From NCBI GenBank assembly GCA_029262895.1, contig JAJCYM010000064.1:62001-126000 (forward strand): 64,000 bases of DNA. Direction: 5' to 3'. Below are positions 1 through 8,711 of this stretch, one piece after another. Source of the DNA: Roseivirga sp. Its GTDB lineage: Bacteria; Bacteroidota; Bacteroidia; Cytophagales; Cyclobacteriaceae. The position numbers and the translations under genes were made by a program. The notes under the pieces are model-generated. The model did no database searches. It was not told the origin of the DNA and saw only the letters and a list, made by a program, of their open reading frames with translations. Each line of letters opens with the position of its first letter. The stretch's first letter is position 1.

Positions 1-1215
1 TTGTCCTCGCCTGGCCCCAATAGTCTTTCGAATACCCACTTCCTTAGATCTGGATAAAGATTTGGCCATAGACAGATTAACAAAATTGATACAAGCGATC
101 AATAAAATGCTCAGCCCTACAATACCGTAAACGTAAATGGTTTGAAGGTCACCAAGGGGCTTCATATTTCGAGTGGCTAATGACTTCATATAAATATCAC
201 TCATCGGCTCTATGGTGAAGGTGAAGCCTTCTTCCTCTCGTACCCTTCCAGGGACATACTTCTCGGCAAATTTCGGTAGGCCAGCAACAATATCTTCAGG
301 CAAAACATTATCGTTTAATGTGATATAAGTCCAAATGGGTTTGAATGACCCCCAGTTGTTCTGCCTTTTCACACTAAGAAAAGACACCAAAAAATCAAAT
401 TTGAAATGTGTGTTATGAGGTAAATTCGCCATCACCCCAGTGACCTTGAGGTCCATCTGTCCGCGGCCACCATTGTAACCAATAGCCTTACCCATGGGAT
501 CTTCATCGCCAAAATATTTCTTCGCCATGCTTTGCGTCAAAACAATTGTATTCGGCTCAGAAAGGGCCGTCTTGGGATTACCGGTTTCCAGAGAAAATGA
601 GATCATGTCAAAGAAAGTGGCATCTGTGAAAATCAGATTCTCTTCTTTAAAAACCTTTTGATCTAATGACAGCGTTGGGTCATAATCCCTCCAAAGTCTG
701 ACGGCATCTTTAATACCGGGAAATTCTTCGATAAGTGCAGGCCCCAAGGGTACCGGCCCTCCGGCCCAATGAGGCGGATCGTAAGAAGGGTAAACATTAA
801 GCACTCTGTAAACCTTATCACCATTTTTTAGAAATTTATCATAAGAAAGCTCATCCTTGATATGAAAGAAAACGATCATACAAGCCGCTAATCCAAGGGA
901 TAGACCCAGCACATTAATAGAAGAAATAACCTTGCTTTTCCAGAAGTTTCTGACTGCAATTTTTAGATAGTTTGACCACATAGCTGTTTGATTTTGAGTT
1001 GAAAATTTAAACGACCTCTTTTTTATAAAAATCAGGCGTAAATGCCTGAGTACATCTCCCCAATAGCGCTTTCTGGCAGCTCGATGCCCATATGTCTCGA
1101 GGTTCTCAAGAAATAATTCTTCTAAGTCCCACTCGATTTCTTCCAGAAATTCGGATCGACAGAACCAACGCAGAAGCCTTAAAGCATTTTTCGGTGGAGT
1201 AACCTTCACAATCAT
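1..1215 (-). CDS. MacB/FtsX-like ABC transporter permease, N-terminal 405 residues (runs off the left edge)
   Basis: Open frame read from an ATG at 1215 to the window edge. It has the same build as the complete permease at 2382-5006: a cytoplasmic prefix of about 75 residues, then MWSNYLKIAVRNFW and a first membrane helix, then a large periplasmic MacB-type core, and a second helix and FtsX region near the edge (TIYVYGIVGLSILLIACINF, then SKEVGIRKTIGARR). Its ATG overlaps the stop of the upstream PadR gene as ATGA, so translation is probably coupled. The family carries out ATP-driven transport or mechanotransmission across the envelope, normally with a separate ATPase that is not encoded here. 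The substrate is unknown. The C-terminal part lies outside the window. Confidence 0.88.
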   Translation of the reverse strand, partial: MIVKVTPPKNALRLLRWFCRSEFLEEIEWDLEELFLENLETYGHRAARKRYWGDVLRHLRLIFIKKRSFKFSTQNQTAMWSNYLKIAVRNFWKSKVISSINVLGLSLGLAACMIVFFHIKDELSYDKFLKNGDKVYRVLNVYPSYDPPHWAGGPVPLGPALIEEFPGIKDAVRLWRDYDPTLSLDQKVFKEENLIFTDATFFDMISFSLETGNPKTALSEPNTIVLTQSMAKKYFGDEDPMGKAIGYNGGRGQMDLKVTGVMANLPHNTHFKFDFLVSFLSVKRQNNWGSFKPIWTYITLNDNVLPEDIVAGLPKFAEKYVPGRVREEEGFTFTIEPMSDIYMKSLATRNMKPLGDLQTIYVYGIVGLSILLIACINFVNLSMAKSLSRSKEVGIRKTIGARRGQ

Positions 1216-1550
1216 CCGGGTTTAACTACAAAAGAATTTTCTGGAATCAATTGCCAGAGTCGAGCCCTTGTATCCATGGCCGATTTCAACGTTTGTTGAC
1301 CAAATAGGGTGACCGTGTAGCATTTCTTGCGCTTACCTCCCCGCTCTCGAACCAACTGGCTAAAATGAGATTCCAAAAACCCTTTTAGCTCAAGCCGGTT
1401 GGTAGCTGCGTGTACCGCTCCAATACTGACACTCCGACCGGTTTGCTTTTCGAGTTCCTTTTTTATTCCCACACCATAGGCGTCATCCTGAAGCACGCCC
1501 ACCACCAACAATACCAGTTCTTCAAATTCACCAATATTTGTACCTTTCAT
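1212..1550 (-). CDS. PadR-family transcriptional regulator
   Basis: A protein of 112 residues with the PadR winged-helix pattern: an N-terminal helix starting MKGTNIGEFEELVLLVVGVL, YGVGIKKELE, the recognition region SIGAVHAATNRLELKGFL, and the wing RGGKRKKCYTVT. The family represses its own operon and neighbouring transporter genes. It overlaps the downstream permease by four bases (ATGA), so regulator and permease form one unit. About 60% of its residues match the PadR at 5003-5347, which has the same gene order. A palindrome and a motif shared with that second gene lie just upstream. The ligand is unknown. Confidence 0.92.
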   Translation of the reverse strand: MKGTNIGEFEELVLLVVGVLQDDAYGVGIKKELEKQTGRSVSIGAVHAATNRLELKGFLESHFSQLVRERGGKRKKCYTVTLFGQQTLKSAMDTRARLWQLIPENSFVVKPG

Positions 1551-1575
1551 AAGTCTCTATAGTCTACCCTTTTAT

Positions 1576-1607
1576 AAAGTTATCCACATAACTTTCATAA
1601 ATGTATA
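1576..1607 (-). promoter_or_regulatory. Candidate PadR operator/promoter for the 1212-1550 operon
   Basis: Two elements adjoin upstream of the PadR start. The first is a perfect inverted repeat, AAAGTTAT-CCAC-ATAACTTT (1576-1595). The second is the motif TTTCATAAATGTATA (1593-1607), which runs into the palindrome ATGTATACAT (1601-1610). The same 15-base motif occurs upstream of the other PadR gene at 5359-5373. PadR proteins commonly autoregulate through ATGT/ACAT-type palindromes. That this is the operator is inferred. The repeat also contains a perfect DnaA-box sequence (TTATCCACA, 1580-1588), probably by chance. Confidence 0.55.
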
Positions 1608-1721
1608 CATTAATTTAAAAAAAATAAAGCCACGCTCTTTGGATAGACTCTCAAAATTCGCTGTGGTTGCAGACAATAGAAATTTTCTTCATCTAATTTC
1701 TTATGCTTGGATTCAGTTACT

Positions 1722-2375
1722 CTAATGTTCTCGGAGGGTCAGTTCTTTGTCCACCTCTATTAAAGCATCTCTGTAAACAGAAAGTAAATAGCGCTCTTGA
1801 CTTGATAATTCCTGAATTAAACTGCTCATGATTTTAATCATTGACCCGGTTTCTGACATTGGGTTCTGCGGAGTCTCATGTTGTTTTGCAAAGAGAAATG
1901 CCTTGGTCTTGTCAATTTCTGACTGTGACTCATAACAATGCGTAAGATTGTAGGTGGTCATGTATTTAAAGTTATTGACCACCCTAGTGGAATGCGCTGT
2001 TTGCCAGGCGGTTTCTTGTAGCAAAAACGAAATTGTTGGTTCTGGATACAGTTGTTCCATGGCCTCCTTGCCCAGGAACTCCGGCTTATAAGTTTCCGTT
2101 CCCTCTATTTCCTTCAGCCTTACTGCTAAAGAATCATGGTAGCTCAGCCACTCCAAAACTATACTTCGATTACTAACGAGTTCATTCCGCAGGTTCTCCA
2201 GAACCATATGGGTGTCCTCTTGCATTTTCCTTTCAGCCTTCCAACTGTCTATCGCAAATGCAAGTAATACACCAAAAGTGATAAGAAGGGATTCAACTAC
2301 CAATGAAGGCAGTGAGGACCGCAGTTTCGACAAGGATTTCCATAGTCCATTTACATTTTTGAAATGCCTGTCCAT
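1722..2375 (-). CDS. Membrane-anchored protein of unknown function (DUF6090-like)
   Basis: A protein of 217 residues with one membrane helix near the N-terminus (about residues 22-43, SLVVESLLITFGVLLAFAID), then SWKAERKMQEDTHMVLENL and a mostly helical soluble part. This arrangement (helix, then a charged W-containing segment, then long helices) is common in Cytophagales proteins grouped as DUF6090, but I assign it only by resemblance. It starts six bases after the permease stop at 2382, so it is the last gene of the PadR/permease operon and may be an accessory to that transporter. No catalytic motif is visible. Confidence 0.7.
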   Translation of the reverse strand: MDRHFKNVNGLWKSLSKLRSSLPSLVVESLLITFGVLLAFAIDSWKAERKMQEDTHMVLENLRNELVSNRSIVLEWLSYHDSLAVRLKEIEGTETYKPEFLGKEAMEQLYPEPTISFLLQETAWQTAHSTRVVNNFKYMTTYNLTHCYESQSEIDKTKAFLFAKQHETPQNPMSETGSMIKIMSSLIQELSSQERYLLSVYRDALIEVDKELTLREH

Positions 2376-2381
2376 AGCAGA

Positions 2382-5006
2382 TTATTGCTCTTTTAGCACA
2401 TCAACTGGATTAGCGCTAGCCGCACGAAAAGACTGGAAACTGGTGGTTAAAAACGCGATCAAGGTTGTCCCAACCAAAGATAGAATTATAGGGGTCACAC
2501 CAATTCCAATTTTGTACTGAAACTCAGCCAACCAGTTGCTCATAAATAAATAGGCCAAAGGGGTTGCTATGAGAAAAGCCACTAAAATCAATTTCGAAAA
2601 GTCCTTGTTCAGCATTAACACAAGCGTATTAGTAGAGGCCCCGAGTACCTTACGCACGCCAATTTCTCTCGCTCTTTGGATTGTGGTAAAGGATATTAGT
2701 CCCAAAAGTCCGAAACAGGAGATGAAAATGGTCAAGCCGGCAAACAGGCCAAACAACTTGCTGAGTTTTTGTTCAGAGCTGTACAAATTGGCATACTGCA
2801 GATCCATAAACTCATATTCGAAAGGCACATTGGGTGCCAATCTTCTCCAACGTTCCTGCACCTTGGACAATGTGTTTTCGAGATTTTGTCCGCTGATTCG
2901 AATCAATACTTTATTAAAATCCCTTTCCGGAAGAAAAGCCATTGGGCGAATCTTTTCTCGCATTGAGGCAAAATGAAAATTCTTGACCACTCCTCTTATA
3001 AAACCGTTTCTTCCGTTCATATAGGCTCGTTTACCTATGGCCTCCTCAGGAGATATTCCAAAGGGAGCCAATGCCTCTTCGTTCAGGACAAAGGCAAAGA
3101 CCCTATCTTCAGAGGGAATTTCACGGGCAATATTCTTAACATCAGCCTCAGTAATAAAAGTGCCAGCAACCAATTCCATCTGAAGGGCGCCTAAAAAGTC
3201 CAAATCAGCCCTTAATCCGGCAACCATTACTTTTTTCTCTTCGTCAATGTCTTTTAAGATGATACTGTAACCAGCATTGATCTGTGTAGGACTTTCTGAG
3301 GCAAGTGTCATGTCCAACACGCTACTTTCCCTCATCATTTCAGATTTAAAGGCCGGATAATTCCGTAGAATCGAAGAGGAAAGGGGCAAAATCAACATAT
3401 TATCATTGTTGTAACCCAGCTCTTTTTGCTTCATAAATTTGAGCTGTTCGAATACCACTGAAGTACCAATGATCAATGCAATCGATATGACAAACTGCAC
3501 CGTAACCAACAGCTTCCTCATCACAACGCCACTTTTAGAATTCTTAAAACTCCCTCTGAGCACAGTGATTGGGCGAAATCCAGAGAGCACTAATGCCGGG
3601 TAAATACCGGCCAACATTGCCACAAAGAATGCGACAAGGACAATTCCTCCGATGACATTAGACTGCCATAAATCTGCTATTACAAATTGACGGTCGGCCA
3701 GCTGATTGAAGGAAGGAAGGGCCACTACCGCCAACAGAAGGGCCAACAAAAATGCCATAAAAACAACCAATATTGATTCACCCATAAACTGATGAAAAAG
3801 GTTGAAACGATACGCTCCGAGTACTTTCCTCATGCCTATCTCCTTGGCTCTGAATACTGCCCTGGCTGTGGCCAAATTGGTATAGTTAATTGATGCAATG
3901 ATCAAAATTAGCACACCAATAAATCCGAAAATATAGAGGTATTGCATCTCATTTTGGGCCTCAAGTCCAAAGGCCGCACCCACACCAGACAAGTGAATAT
4001 CGAAAAGGTTATTCAGTGAATATCTTGGTATCTCCTCCGCTTCGCTTGTGCGTTTCACTATTCCCGGGATTTTGGCTTCTACACTTGAGGCACTGGCATT
4101 CTCATTCAACACGAGGTAAGAGGTATAGGAGGCATTGTCCCATCGCTCCTGTAAGAAGAAGCGGTTAGTGAAACTTGTATAAGACACCAGAAAGTCGAAG
4201 TGAATATGGGAATTCGATGGAGGGTTCTCGATAACGCCCGTAACCAAATAATCATGTCTGTTGTCAATTCGAAGCGTTTTACCCATGGGCTCTTCACTCC
4301 CAAAATACTTGGCGGCCATCTCCTCTGTGAGCACTATTGATTTCGGGTTCACCAATGCACGCTTTGGGTCTCCTTCCAATAATTTGAAAGAAAACACATC
4401 AAAGAAAGTACTGTCTACGTGAAAAAGACGGTTTTCCTTAAACACATTCTCTTTGTATTTGACAGTGAACGGGCTGTAACTTCCCCTATTGAAAATACGC
4501 ACACCGGTTTCCAATTCCGGTAACTCTCTAATCAATGTAGGCACAAGAGCATTGGGGGCGCTGGTAATTATTTCTTCTTCGTTGGGGAACTGCATATGCA
4601 CAACATAAGTGCGGTCTCCTTTTTCATGAAACTTATCAAAACCCAATTCATGCAGGGAGTATTTTAGGATCAAAAGAGCACAAGCCATGCCCACGCCTAA
4701 CCCAAGCATATTTAATGCTGAATAGCCAGGGTTTTTAAAAATGTTTCGGAATGCAATCCTTAAGTAGTTTGTCCACATGTCTATTAAGTTTTGAGAAGAA
4801 GATTTTGTCCTTCTTCGACTAATGAAATACCAATTGAAGTGTTTGAATACATCTTTCCAGTAATACCAGGCAGCCTTTTTAGGCCCATGCATTTGGATGT
4901 TATGTGCGAATAGTTCGTCCAGGTCTCCCTCCACCTCTTCATGAAAGCGAGCATCACAACAAGTTTTGAGAAGAAAACGAGCAAATTTTGGCGGAGACGA
5001 TTTCAT
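2382..5006 (-). CDS. MacB/FtsX-like ABC transporter permease with N-terminal prefix domain
   Basis: A protein of 874 residues. Residues 1-75 form a soluble helical prefix (FLLKTCCDARFHEEVEGDLD, then WYYWKDVFKHF) of the 'permease prefix domain 2' type, followed by MWTNYLRIAFRNIFKNPGYS and the first helix. It has two MacB periplasmic domains and two FtsX blocks; the coupling sequences EIGMRKVLGA and EIGVRKVLGA end each half. The family moves substrates across the inner membrane or transmits force to envelope proteins. The ATG overlaps the PadR stop upstream (ATGA) and a small membrane protein follows after six bases. No ATPase gene is adjacent. It is a paralogue of the partial gene at the left edge. 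Confidence 0.92.
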   Translation of the reverse strand: MKSSPPKFARFLLKTCCDARFHEEVEGDLDELFAHNIQMHGPKKAAWYYWKDVFKHFNWYFISRRRTKSSSQNLIDMWTNYLRIAFRNIFKNPGYSALNMLGLGVGMACALLILKYSLHELGFDKFHEKGDRTYVVHMQFPNEEEIITSAPNALVPTLIRELPELETGVRIFNRGSYSPFTVKYKENVFKENRLFHVDSTFFDVFSFKLLEGDPKRALVNPKSIVLTEEMAAKYFGSEEPMGKTLRIDNRHDYLVTGVIENPPSNSHIHFDFLVSYTSFTNRFFLQERWDNASYTSYLVLNENASASSVEAKIPGIVKRTSEAEEIPRYSLNNLFDIHLSGVGAAFGLEAQNEMQYLYIFGFIGVLILIIASINYTNLATARAVFRAKEIGMRKVLGAYRFNLFHQFMGESILVVFMAFLLALLLAVVALPSFNQLADRQFVIADLWQSNVIGGIVLVAFFVAMLAGIYPALVLSGFRPITVLRGSFKNSKSGVVMRKLLVTVQFVISIALIIGTSVVFEQLKFMKQKELGYNNDNMLILPLSSSILRNYPAFKSEMMRESSVLDMTLASESPTQINAGYSIILKDIDEEKKVMVAGLRADLDFLGALQMELVAGTFITEADVKNIAREIPSEDRVFAFVLNEEALAPFGISPEEAIGKRAYMNGRNGFIRGVVKNFHFASMREKIRPMAFLPERDFNKVLIRISGQNLENTLSKVQERWRRLAPNVPFEYEFMDLQYANLYSSEQKLSKLFGLFAGLTIFISCFGLLGLISFTTIQRAREIGVRKVLGASTNTLVLMLNKDFSKLILVAFLIATPLAYLFMSNWLAEFQYKIGIGVTPIILSLVGTTLIAFLTTSFQSFRAASANPVDVLKEQ

Positions 5007-5347
5007 CCAAATGTAGTTTTCACTACGAATGAAGAAGCATCAATCTGAGCCCACATCTGCGTTCGAAGGTCCATCGCTTTTCTTAGTGCTTTCTGACCAT
5101 AAACAGTGACCTTATAATACTTCTTGCGTTTACCTCCCCGCTCCTTGGTCACATCTCCAAACTCTGACTCCAAATAACCCTTCTCTTCTAATCGATTGGT
5201 AGCTGCATGAACCGCTCCTATACTAATAGTGCGTTGGCTCTGTGCTTCAAGTTCATTCTTAATGGCCACGCCATAGGCCTGATCATTCAGAATACCAATC
5301 ACCAGCAGCACAATTTCTTCAAATTCTCCCAAGTAGGTTCCCTTCAT
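5003..5347 (-). CDS. PadR-family transcriptional regulator
   Basis: A protein of 114 residues with the same plan as the PadR at 1212-1550: MKGTYLGEFEEIVLLVIGIL, YGVAIKNELEAQSQRTISIG, AVHAATNRLEEKGYLESEF and RGGKRKKYYKVT. It very likely represses its own three-gene operon with the permease (four-base overlap) and the DUF6090-like gene. The upstream sequence carries the motif TTTCATAAATGTATA that is shared with the first PadR gene. The two regulators are close enough in the recognition helix that they may read overlapping operators. Confidence 0.92.
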   Translation of the reverse strand: MKGTYLGEFEEIVLLVIGILNDQAYGVAIKNELEAQSQRTISIGAVHAATNRLEEKGYLESEFGDVTKERGGKRKKYYKVTVYGQKALRKAMDLRTQMWAQIDASSFVVKTTFG

Positions 5348-5358
5348 TGATTTATATT

Positions 5359-5373
5359 TTTCATAAATGTATA
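5359..5373 (-). promoter_or_regulatory. Conserved motif upstream of the second PadR gene
   Basis: TTTCATAAATGTATA occurs 12 bases upstream of the ATG at 5347, identical over 15 bases to 1593-1607 in front of the other PadR gene. An A-rich stretch follows in both places. Probable shared PadR operator or promoter core; the role is inferred from conservation and position only. Confidence 0.5.
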
Positions 5374-5452
5374 TAATATTTGGAAAAAAATAAATTGCCC
5401 TTTTATTGAGAGACTGGCCGAAAATGAAATGGATGCATTTAATGGTTGAAAT

Positions 5453-5701
5453 TTAAAAGCGACCTTCCCATTTACTAGCCTCCTGCTTCCTTTTCAGCTC
5501 TCCTGAATCCATCATTTCCTGCAACCGTTCATTTCTGGAAGTCGATTTGCTAGTAAGGTGCCAATGGCCACATATCTGACATTCATATACATCTTGTGGG
5601 CCCTGATGAGGTAAGAATCCTTTATAAATATGCTGATCGATCATCGCGTCCTCGGCAAAATCTCTGGAGATGTATTCATATTTGTGAGTGGAACAGGGCA
5701 T
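5453..5701 (-). CDS. Small zinc-ribbon-like hypothetical protein
   Basis: An 82-residue protein that starts MPCSTHKYEYISRDFAED and contains VYECQICGHWHLTSKSTS: a CxxCGxWH motif with a Cys and His further N-terminal that together could bind one zinc ion. The C-terminus is charged. I do not recognise a named family. It lies 131 bases downstream of dnaA on the same strand and may be transcribed with it. Codon use and the clear Cys/His motif argue for a real gene. Confidence 0.6.
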   Translation of the reverse strand: MPCSTHKYEYISRDFAEDAMIDQHIYKGFLPHQGPQDVYECQICGHWHLTSKSTSRNERLQEMMDSGELKRKQEASKWEGRF

Positions 5702-5832
5702 ATCACTATAAAGATAACCAGAATCAGAAGTAGTTATTTGTCAGAAGGTTGAATTATCAGATGAGTTTTCCCCTTTGTTCAGTAGAGGGCCAGAATAAAA
5801 AAGCGGATGCCTATGGGGAATCCAAGCGTCCC

Positions 5833-7254
5833 TTAAACTGACTTCATTCTCATTTTCTTCTTTAGCTCATTGATTTGACTGCCAAAGCTATTGTCTACAT
5901 CCATCATATCGCTTACGGACTGAACCGCGTGGATCACGGTAGAATGGTCTCTGCCTCCAAAATGATAGCCGATGGATTTTAACGAATGGTTGGTGTATTC
6001 TTTGCAGAGGTACATGGCTACCTGGCGGGCAATCACAATTTCCTTCTTTCGTGTTTTGTCCTTTAAGTCAGCCACACTGATTTGGAAATACTCTCCCACG
6101 CTTTTTTGGATATAATCAACCCCTACTTCAGACTCAATATCATGAACGATATTCTTGAGAGTCTGCTTGGCCAATTCCAAATTGATTTCACTTTTGTTCA
6201 GCGTAGCATGTGCTATAATCGAAATCAAAACTCCTTCCAGTTCTCTTACATTGGTGTCCACACTGTAGGCCAAATATTCAACTACATCATCGGGAATGAA
6301 AATTCCATCTGATTGCATTTTTCGTAAAATAATGGCCATTCGGGTTTCAAAGTCTGGCATTTGTAAATCTGCAGTCAAACCCCATTTGAAACGCGAGAGC
6401 AACCTATCCTGCAGGCCCTTGAGATCTCTCGGAGGCCTGTCACTGGACATTACAATTTGTTTTCCATTTTGATGCAGATGATTGAAAATATGAAAGAACA
6501 TTTCCTGAGTCTTCTCCTTTCCGGCAAAAAACTGCACATCATCAATCAACAGGGTATCTACTTGCAGATAGAAGTTTGTGAAACTCTGGATACTATTATT
6601 CTTAATGGCATCAGTGAATTGCGTGGTGAATTTCTCAGAAGAGACATACAGCACAAAATTCTTTTTATCCGCACCACCCACTTTGTTACCGATAGCCTGA
6701 ACCAAATGTGTCTTACCCAGGCCTACACCTCCATAAATCATTAAGGGATTAAAGGAAGTTACCCCCGGCTTTTCTGCCACAGCCAAACCAGCTGACCTTG
6801 CCAAGCGATTGCAATCTCCTTCAATGTAGTTCTCAAAATCGTAGTTGGGATTGAGGTTCGAATATCTGAACTCCTCCTCCAAAGACGGCATTTCAAAAGG
6901 GTTGCTTATTGTAGGACTGGTCGGAGCTGTCCTATCCCATTTCTTATTATGATTTTGATTCGGCAGGGTAACCACATAGGGTTGATTCTTTGTGCTACCA
7001 CTATCTACAATCACCGAGTATTCCAGGCGTCCTGCCGGACCTAACTCATTGTAAATCACCTGTCTGAGCACATGAACATAGTGTTCTTCAAGGTACTCGT
7101 AAAAGAACTGGCTTGGCACTTGAATGGTAAGCACCTGATCGTCCAGATTTATGGGTTTGATGGGTTCGAACCAAGTTTTGAAGCTTTGGTCTCCGACTTG
7201 GCCCCTAATAAATTTTAGGCAGTCTTCCCATACCGAAACACCATCTTTTACCAT
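5833..7254 (-). CDS. dnaA: Chromosomal replication initiator protein DnaA
   Basis: DnaA binds 9-mer boxes at oriC and opens the DNA in its ATP form. All domains are visible in 473 residues: domain I at the start (SVWEDCLKFIRGQVGDQSFK, then TWFEPIKPI), a short linker, the AAA+ domain with Walker A GGVGLGKTHL and Walker B TLLIDDVQFF, the sensor region LSRFKWGL, and domain IV with the signature SIGYHFGGRDHSTVIHAV. The frame is open to a TTG at 7266, but the ATG at 7254 (MVKDGVSVWED) matches where Bacteroidota DnaA proteins begin. It is divergent from mutA. No cluster of DnaA boxes is visible next to it, so oriC is probably elsewhere. Confidence 0.97.
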   Translation of the reverse strand: MVKDGVSVWEDCLKFIRGQVGDQSFKTWFEPIKPINLDDQVLTIQVPSQFFYEYLEEHYVHVLRQVIYNELGPAGRLEYSVIVDSGSTKNQPYVVTLPNQNHNKKWDRTAPTSPTISNPFEMPSLEEEFRYSNLNPNYDFENYIEGDCNRLARSAGLAVAEKPGVTSFNPLMIYGGVGLGKTHLVQAIGNKVGGADKKNFVLYVSSEKFTTQFTDAIKNNSIQSFTNFYLQVDTLLIDDVQFFAGKEKTQEMFFHIFNHLHQNGKQIVMSSDRPPRDLKGLQDRLLSRFKWGLTADLQMPDFETRMAIILRKMQSDGIFIPDDVVEYLAYSVDTNVRELEGVLISIIAHATLNKSEINLELAKQTLKNIVHDIESEVGVDYIQKSVGEYFQISVADLKDKTRKKEIVIARQVAMYLCKEYTNHSLKSIGYHFGGRDHSTVIHAVQSVSDMMDVDNSFGSQINELKKKMRMKSV

Positions 7255-7489
7255 TAATTTGATCAAGTAAATTGGAAAAAAATACCCTCTACAATTTGGG
7301 GAGGGAAGACAAAAATGAGAAAAATAAAACGAAGTTGAAAGGTGTTCTTCTCCCTTTCCAAAAAATAATTTTGGCTTTTGCGATGAATCATCTTTGATAG
7401 TTGCTGCAGCCGGATTTTCCTTGTAATTAAAATTAACACATTGAGTGTGAACCTCATAAATGAACCTATGCAGATCAGCACAAAACTCT

Positions 7490-7497
7490 TACTTTTG
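7490..7497 (+). promoter_or_regulatory. Possible -7 promoter box for mutAB
   Basis: TACTTTTG fits the Bacteroidota -7 consensus TAnnTTTG and lies 20 bases before the mutA ATG. No convincing -33 TTTG is found at the usual spacing, so this is a weak call. Confidence 0.3.
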
Positions 7498-7517
7498 TTA
7501 ACCATTGAAATCTATAT

Positions 7518-8711
7518 ATGCAAGAAGAGTTGCTTAGTGAATTTGCGGGGGTTACTAAGACCGAATGGCTGGACAAAATCGTTACTGATCTTCGAGGCAA
7601 GGCCTATGCCGAATTGCGATGGCAAAAGGAAGGAATTCAAGGAGAGCCTGTATACACCAAAGAGGATCTGGATAAAATTACGGGTTATCAGGCACTTCAA
7701 AACAACACTGATTCACCAGATGCTGAAGTGTTGGGTGCCAGGTATTGGGTAAACTACCAACTGATTGCTGTGGACGATGAGAAGATTGCCAACCAAGAGG
7801 CACTCGATGCATTGAACCTTGGCGCAGATGGCCTGTTATTTCAAATTTCCAAGACTCCGGATTTTGCAAAACTCTTGCAGGATATTCAGCCCGAGTTTTG
7901 TGCGGTTTCATTTGAAACCACTCAGGAAATTCCAGGTTTTCTAAGTGCTTATATCAACCATCTCGAATCCAAGGACCGGGCGTTAGACAAAATAAGCGGA
8001 TACATTTCTTCACCCGGGGCGATAAGCAAAGAAGAAATTCGAAAAACTTTCAGGCTAAAAGGTTTTAAAACCAATAACATTAAACTTCCGAATCAACTGG
8101 AATCTGTGAATGCCGTAACCGAGCTTTCGCTGTTGCTACGTTTAGCTTCTGAAAGGATCAGTGAACTTGTTGAGTTTGAAATGTCAAGTGAGGAGATTTG
8201 CCCAACTCTTCAATTTCAATTGCGCCTTGGGAAAGACTACTTTATAGAAATAGCCAAAGTGCGGGCGATCAAACTACTAGTGCAGACATTGATGGAAGGT
8301 TTTGGCCAGAGTATAAAGGCTAGTGACGTGAATGTCCTGTCTGCTTCCAGCAACTGGCAAGAATCAGCTGAAGACAAATACAACCATTTATTAAGTGCCA
8401 CAACGGGAGCCATGTCTGCCATTGTTGGCGGGTGCAATGCCCTACTCATCAGACCCTTCGATACCACATTTGATAGCCAAACTTCGCTGGCCAGTAGAAA
8501 TGCCAGAAATATGTCCTCCATTCTAAAGGATGAGGCCTACCTCAACAAAGTAATTGACCCCTCTGCGGGTTCCTATTTTATAGAAAACGTGACTGACCAA
8601 CTTATCAATTCTGCCTGGTCGCTGTTCTTAGAATTGGAAAAACTGGAAGATCCCGAACAACTGAGTGTTGATACCATCGATAGTTTACAGACCAAATCTT
8701 TAGCGGAGTGA
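7518..8711 (+). CDS. mutA: Methylmalonyl-CoA mutase small subunit
   Basis: A protein of 397 residues related to the TIM-barrel part of methylmalonyl-CoA mutase: [55 protein letters not shown] and [17 protein letters not shown]. In the heterodimer this subunit does not bind B12 productively and supports the large subunit. It is short for the family because it lacks the C-terminal flavodoxin-like B12 domain found in the ~620-residue versions. The stop overlaps the GTG start of mutB (GTGA), so the two are translationally coupled. It works in propionate/propionyl-CoA metabolism (methylmalonyl-CoA to and from succinyl-CoA). Confidence 0.93.
   Translation: MQEELLSEFAGVTKTEWLDKIVTDLRGKAYAELRWQKEGIQGEPVYTKEDLDKITGYQALQNNTDSPDAEVLGARYWVNYQLIAVDDEKIANQEALDALNLGADGLLFQISKTPDFAKLLQDIQPEFCAVSFETTQEIPGFLSAYINHLESKDRALDKISGYISSPGAISKEEIRKTFRLKGFKTNNIKLPNQLESVNAVTELSLLLRLASERISELVEFEMSSEEICPTLQFQLRLGKDYFIEIAKVRAIKLLVQTLMEGFGQSIKASDVNVLSASSNWQESAEDKYNHLLSATTGAMSAIVGGCNALLIRPFDTTFDSQTSLASRNARNMSSILKDEAYLNKVIDPSAGSYFIENVTDQLINSAWSLFLELEKLEDPEQLSVDTIDSLQTKSLAE

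Noticed and set aside
1580-1588. Perfect DnaA box TTATCCACA near dnaA, possible oriC
   Set aside because: Only one box, embedded in a palindrome upstream of the PadR gene; no further boxes, AT-rich unwinding region or dnaN/gyrase neighbours. A chance match or operator is more likely.
2569-2976. Plus-strand frame opposite the permease gene
   Set aside because: It lies wholly antisense to a clear MacB/FtsX protein and has no family pattern.
7255-7517. The dnaA-mutA divergent gap as an origin
   Set aside because: No DnaA-box cluster is visible in either orientation; only a weak promoter-like box was found.
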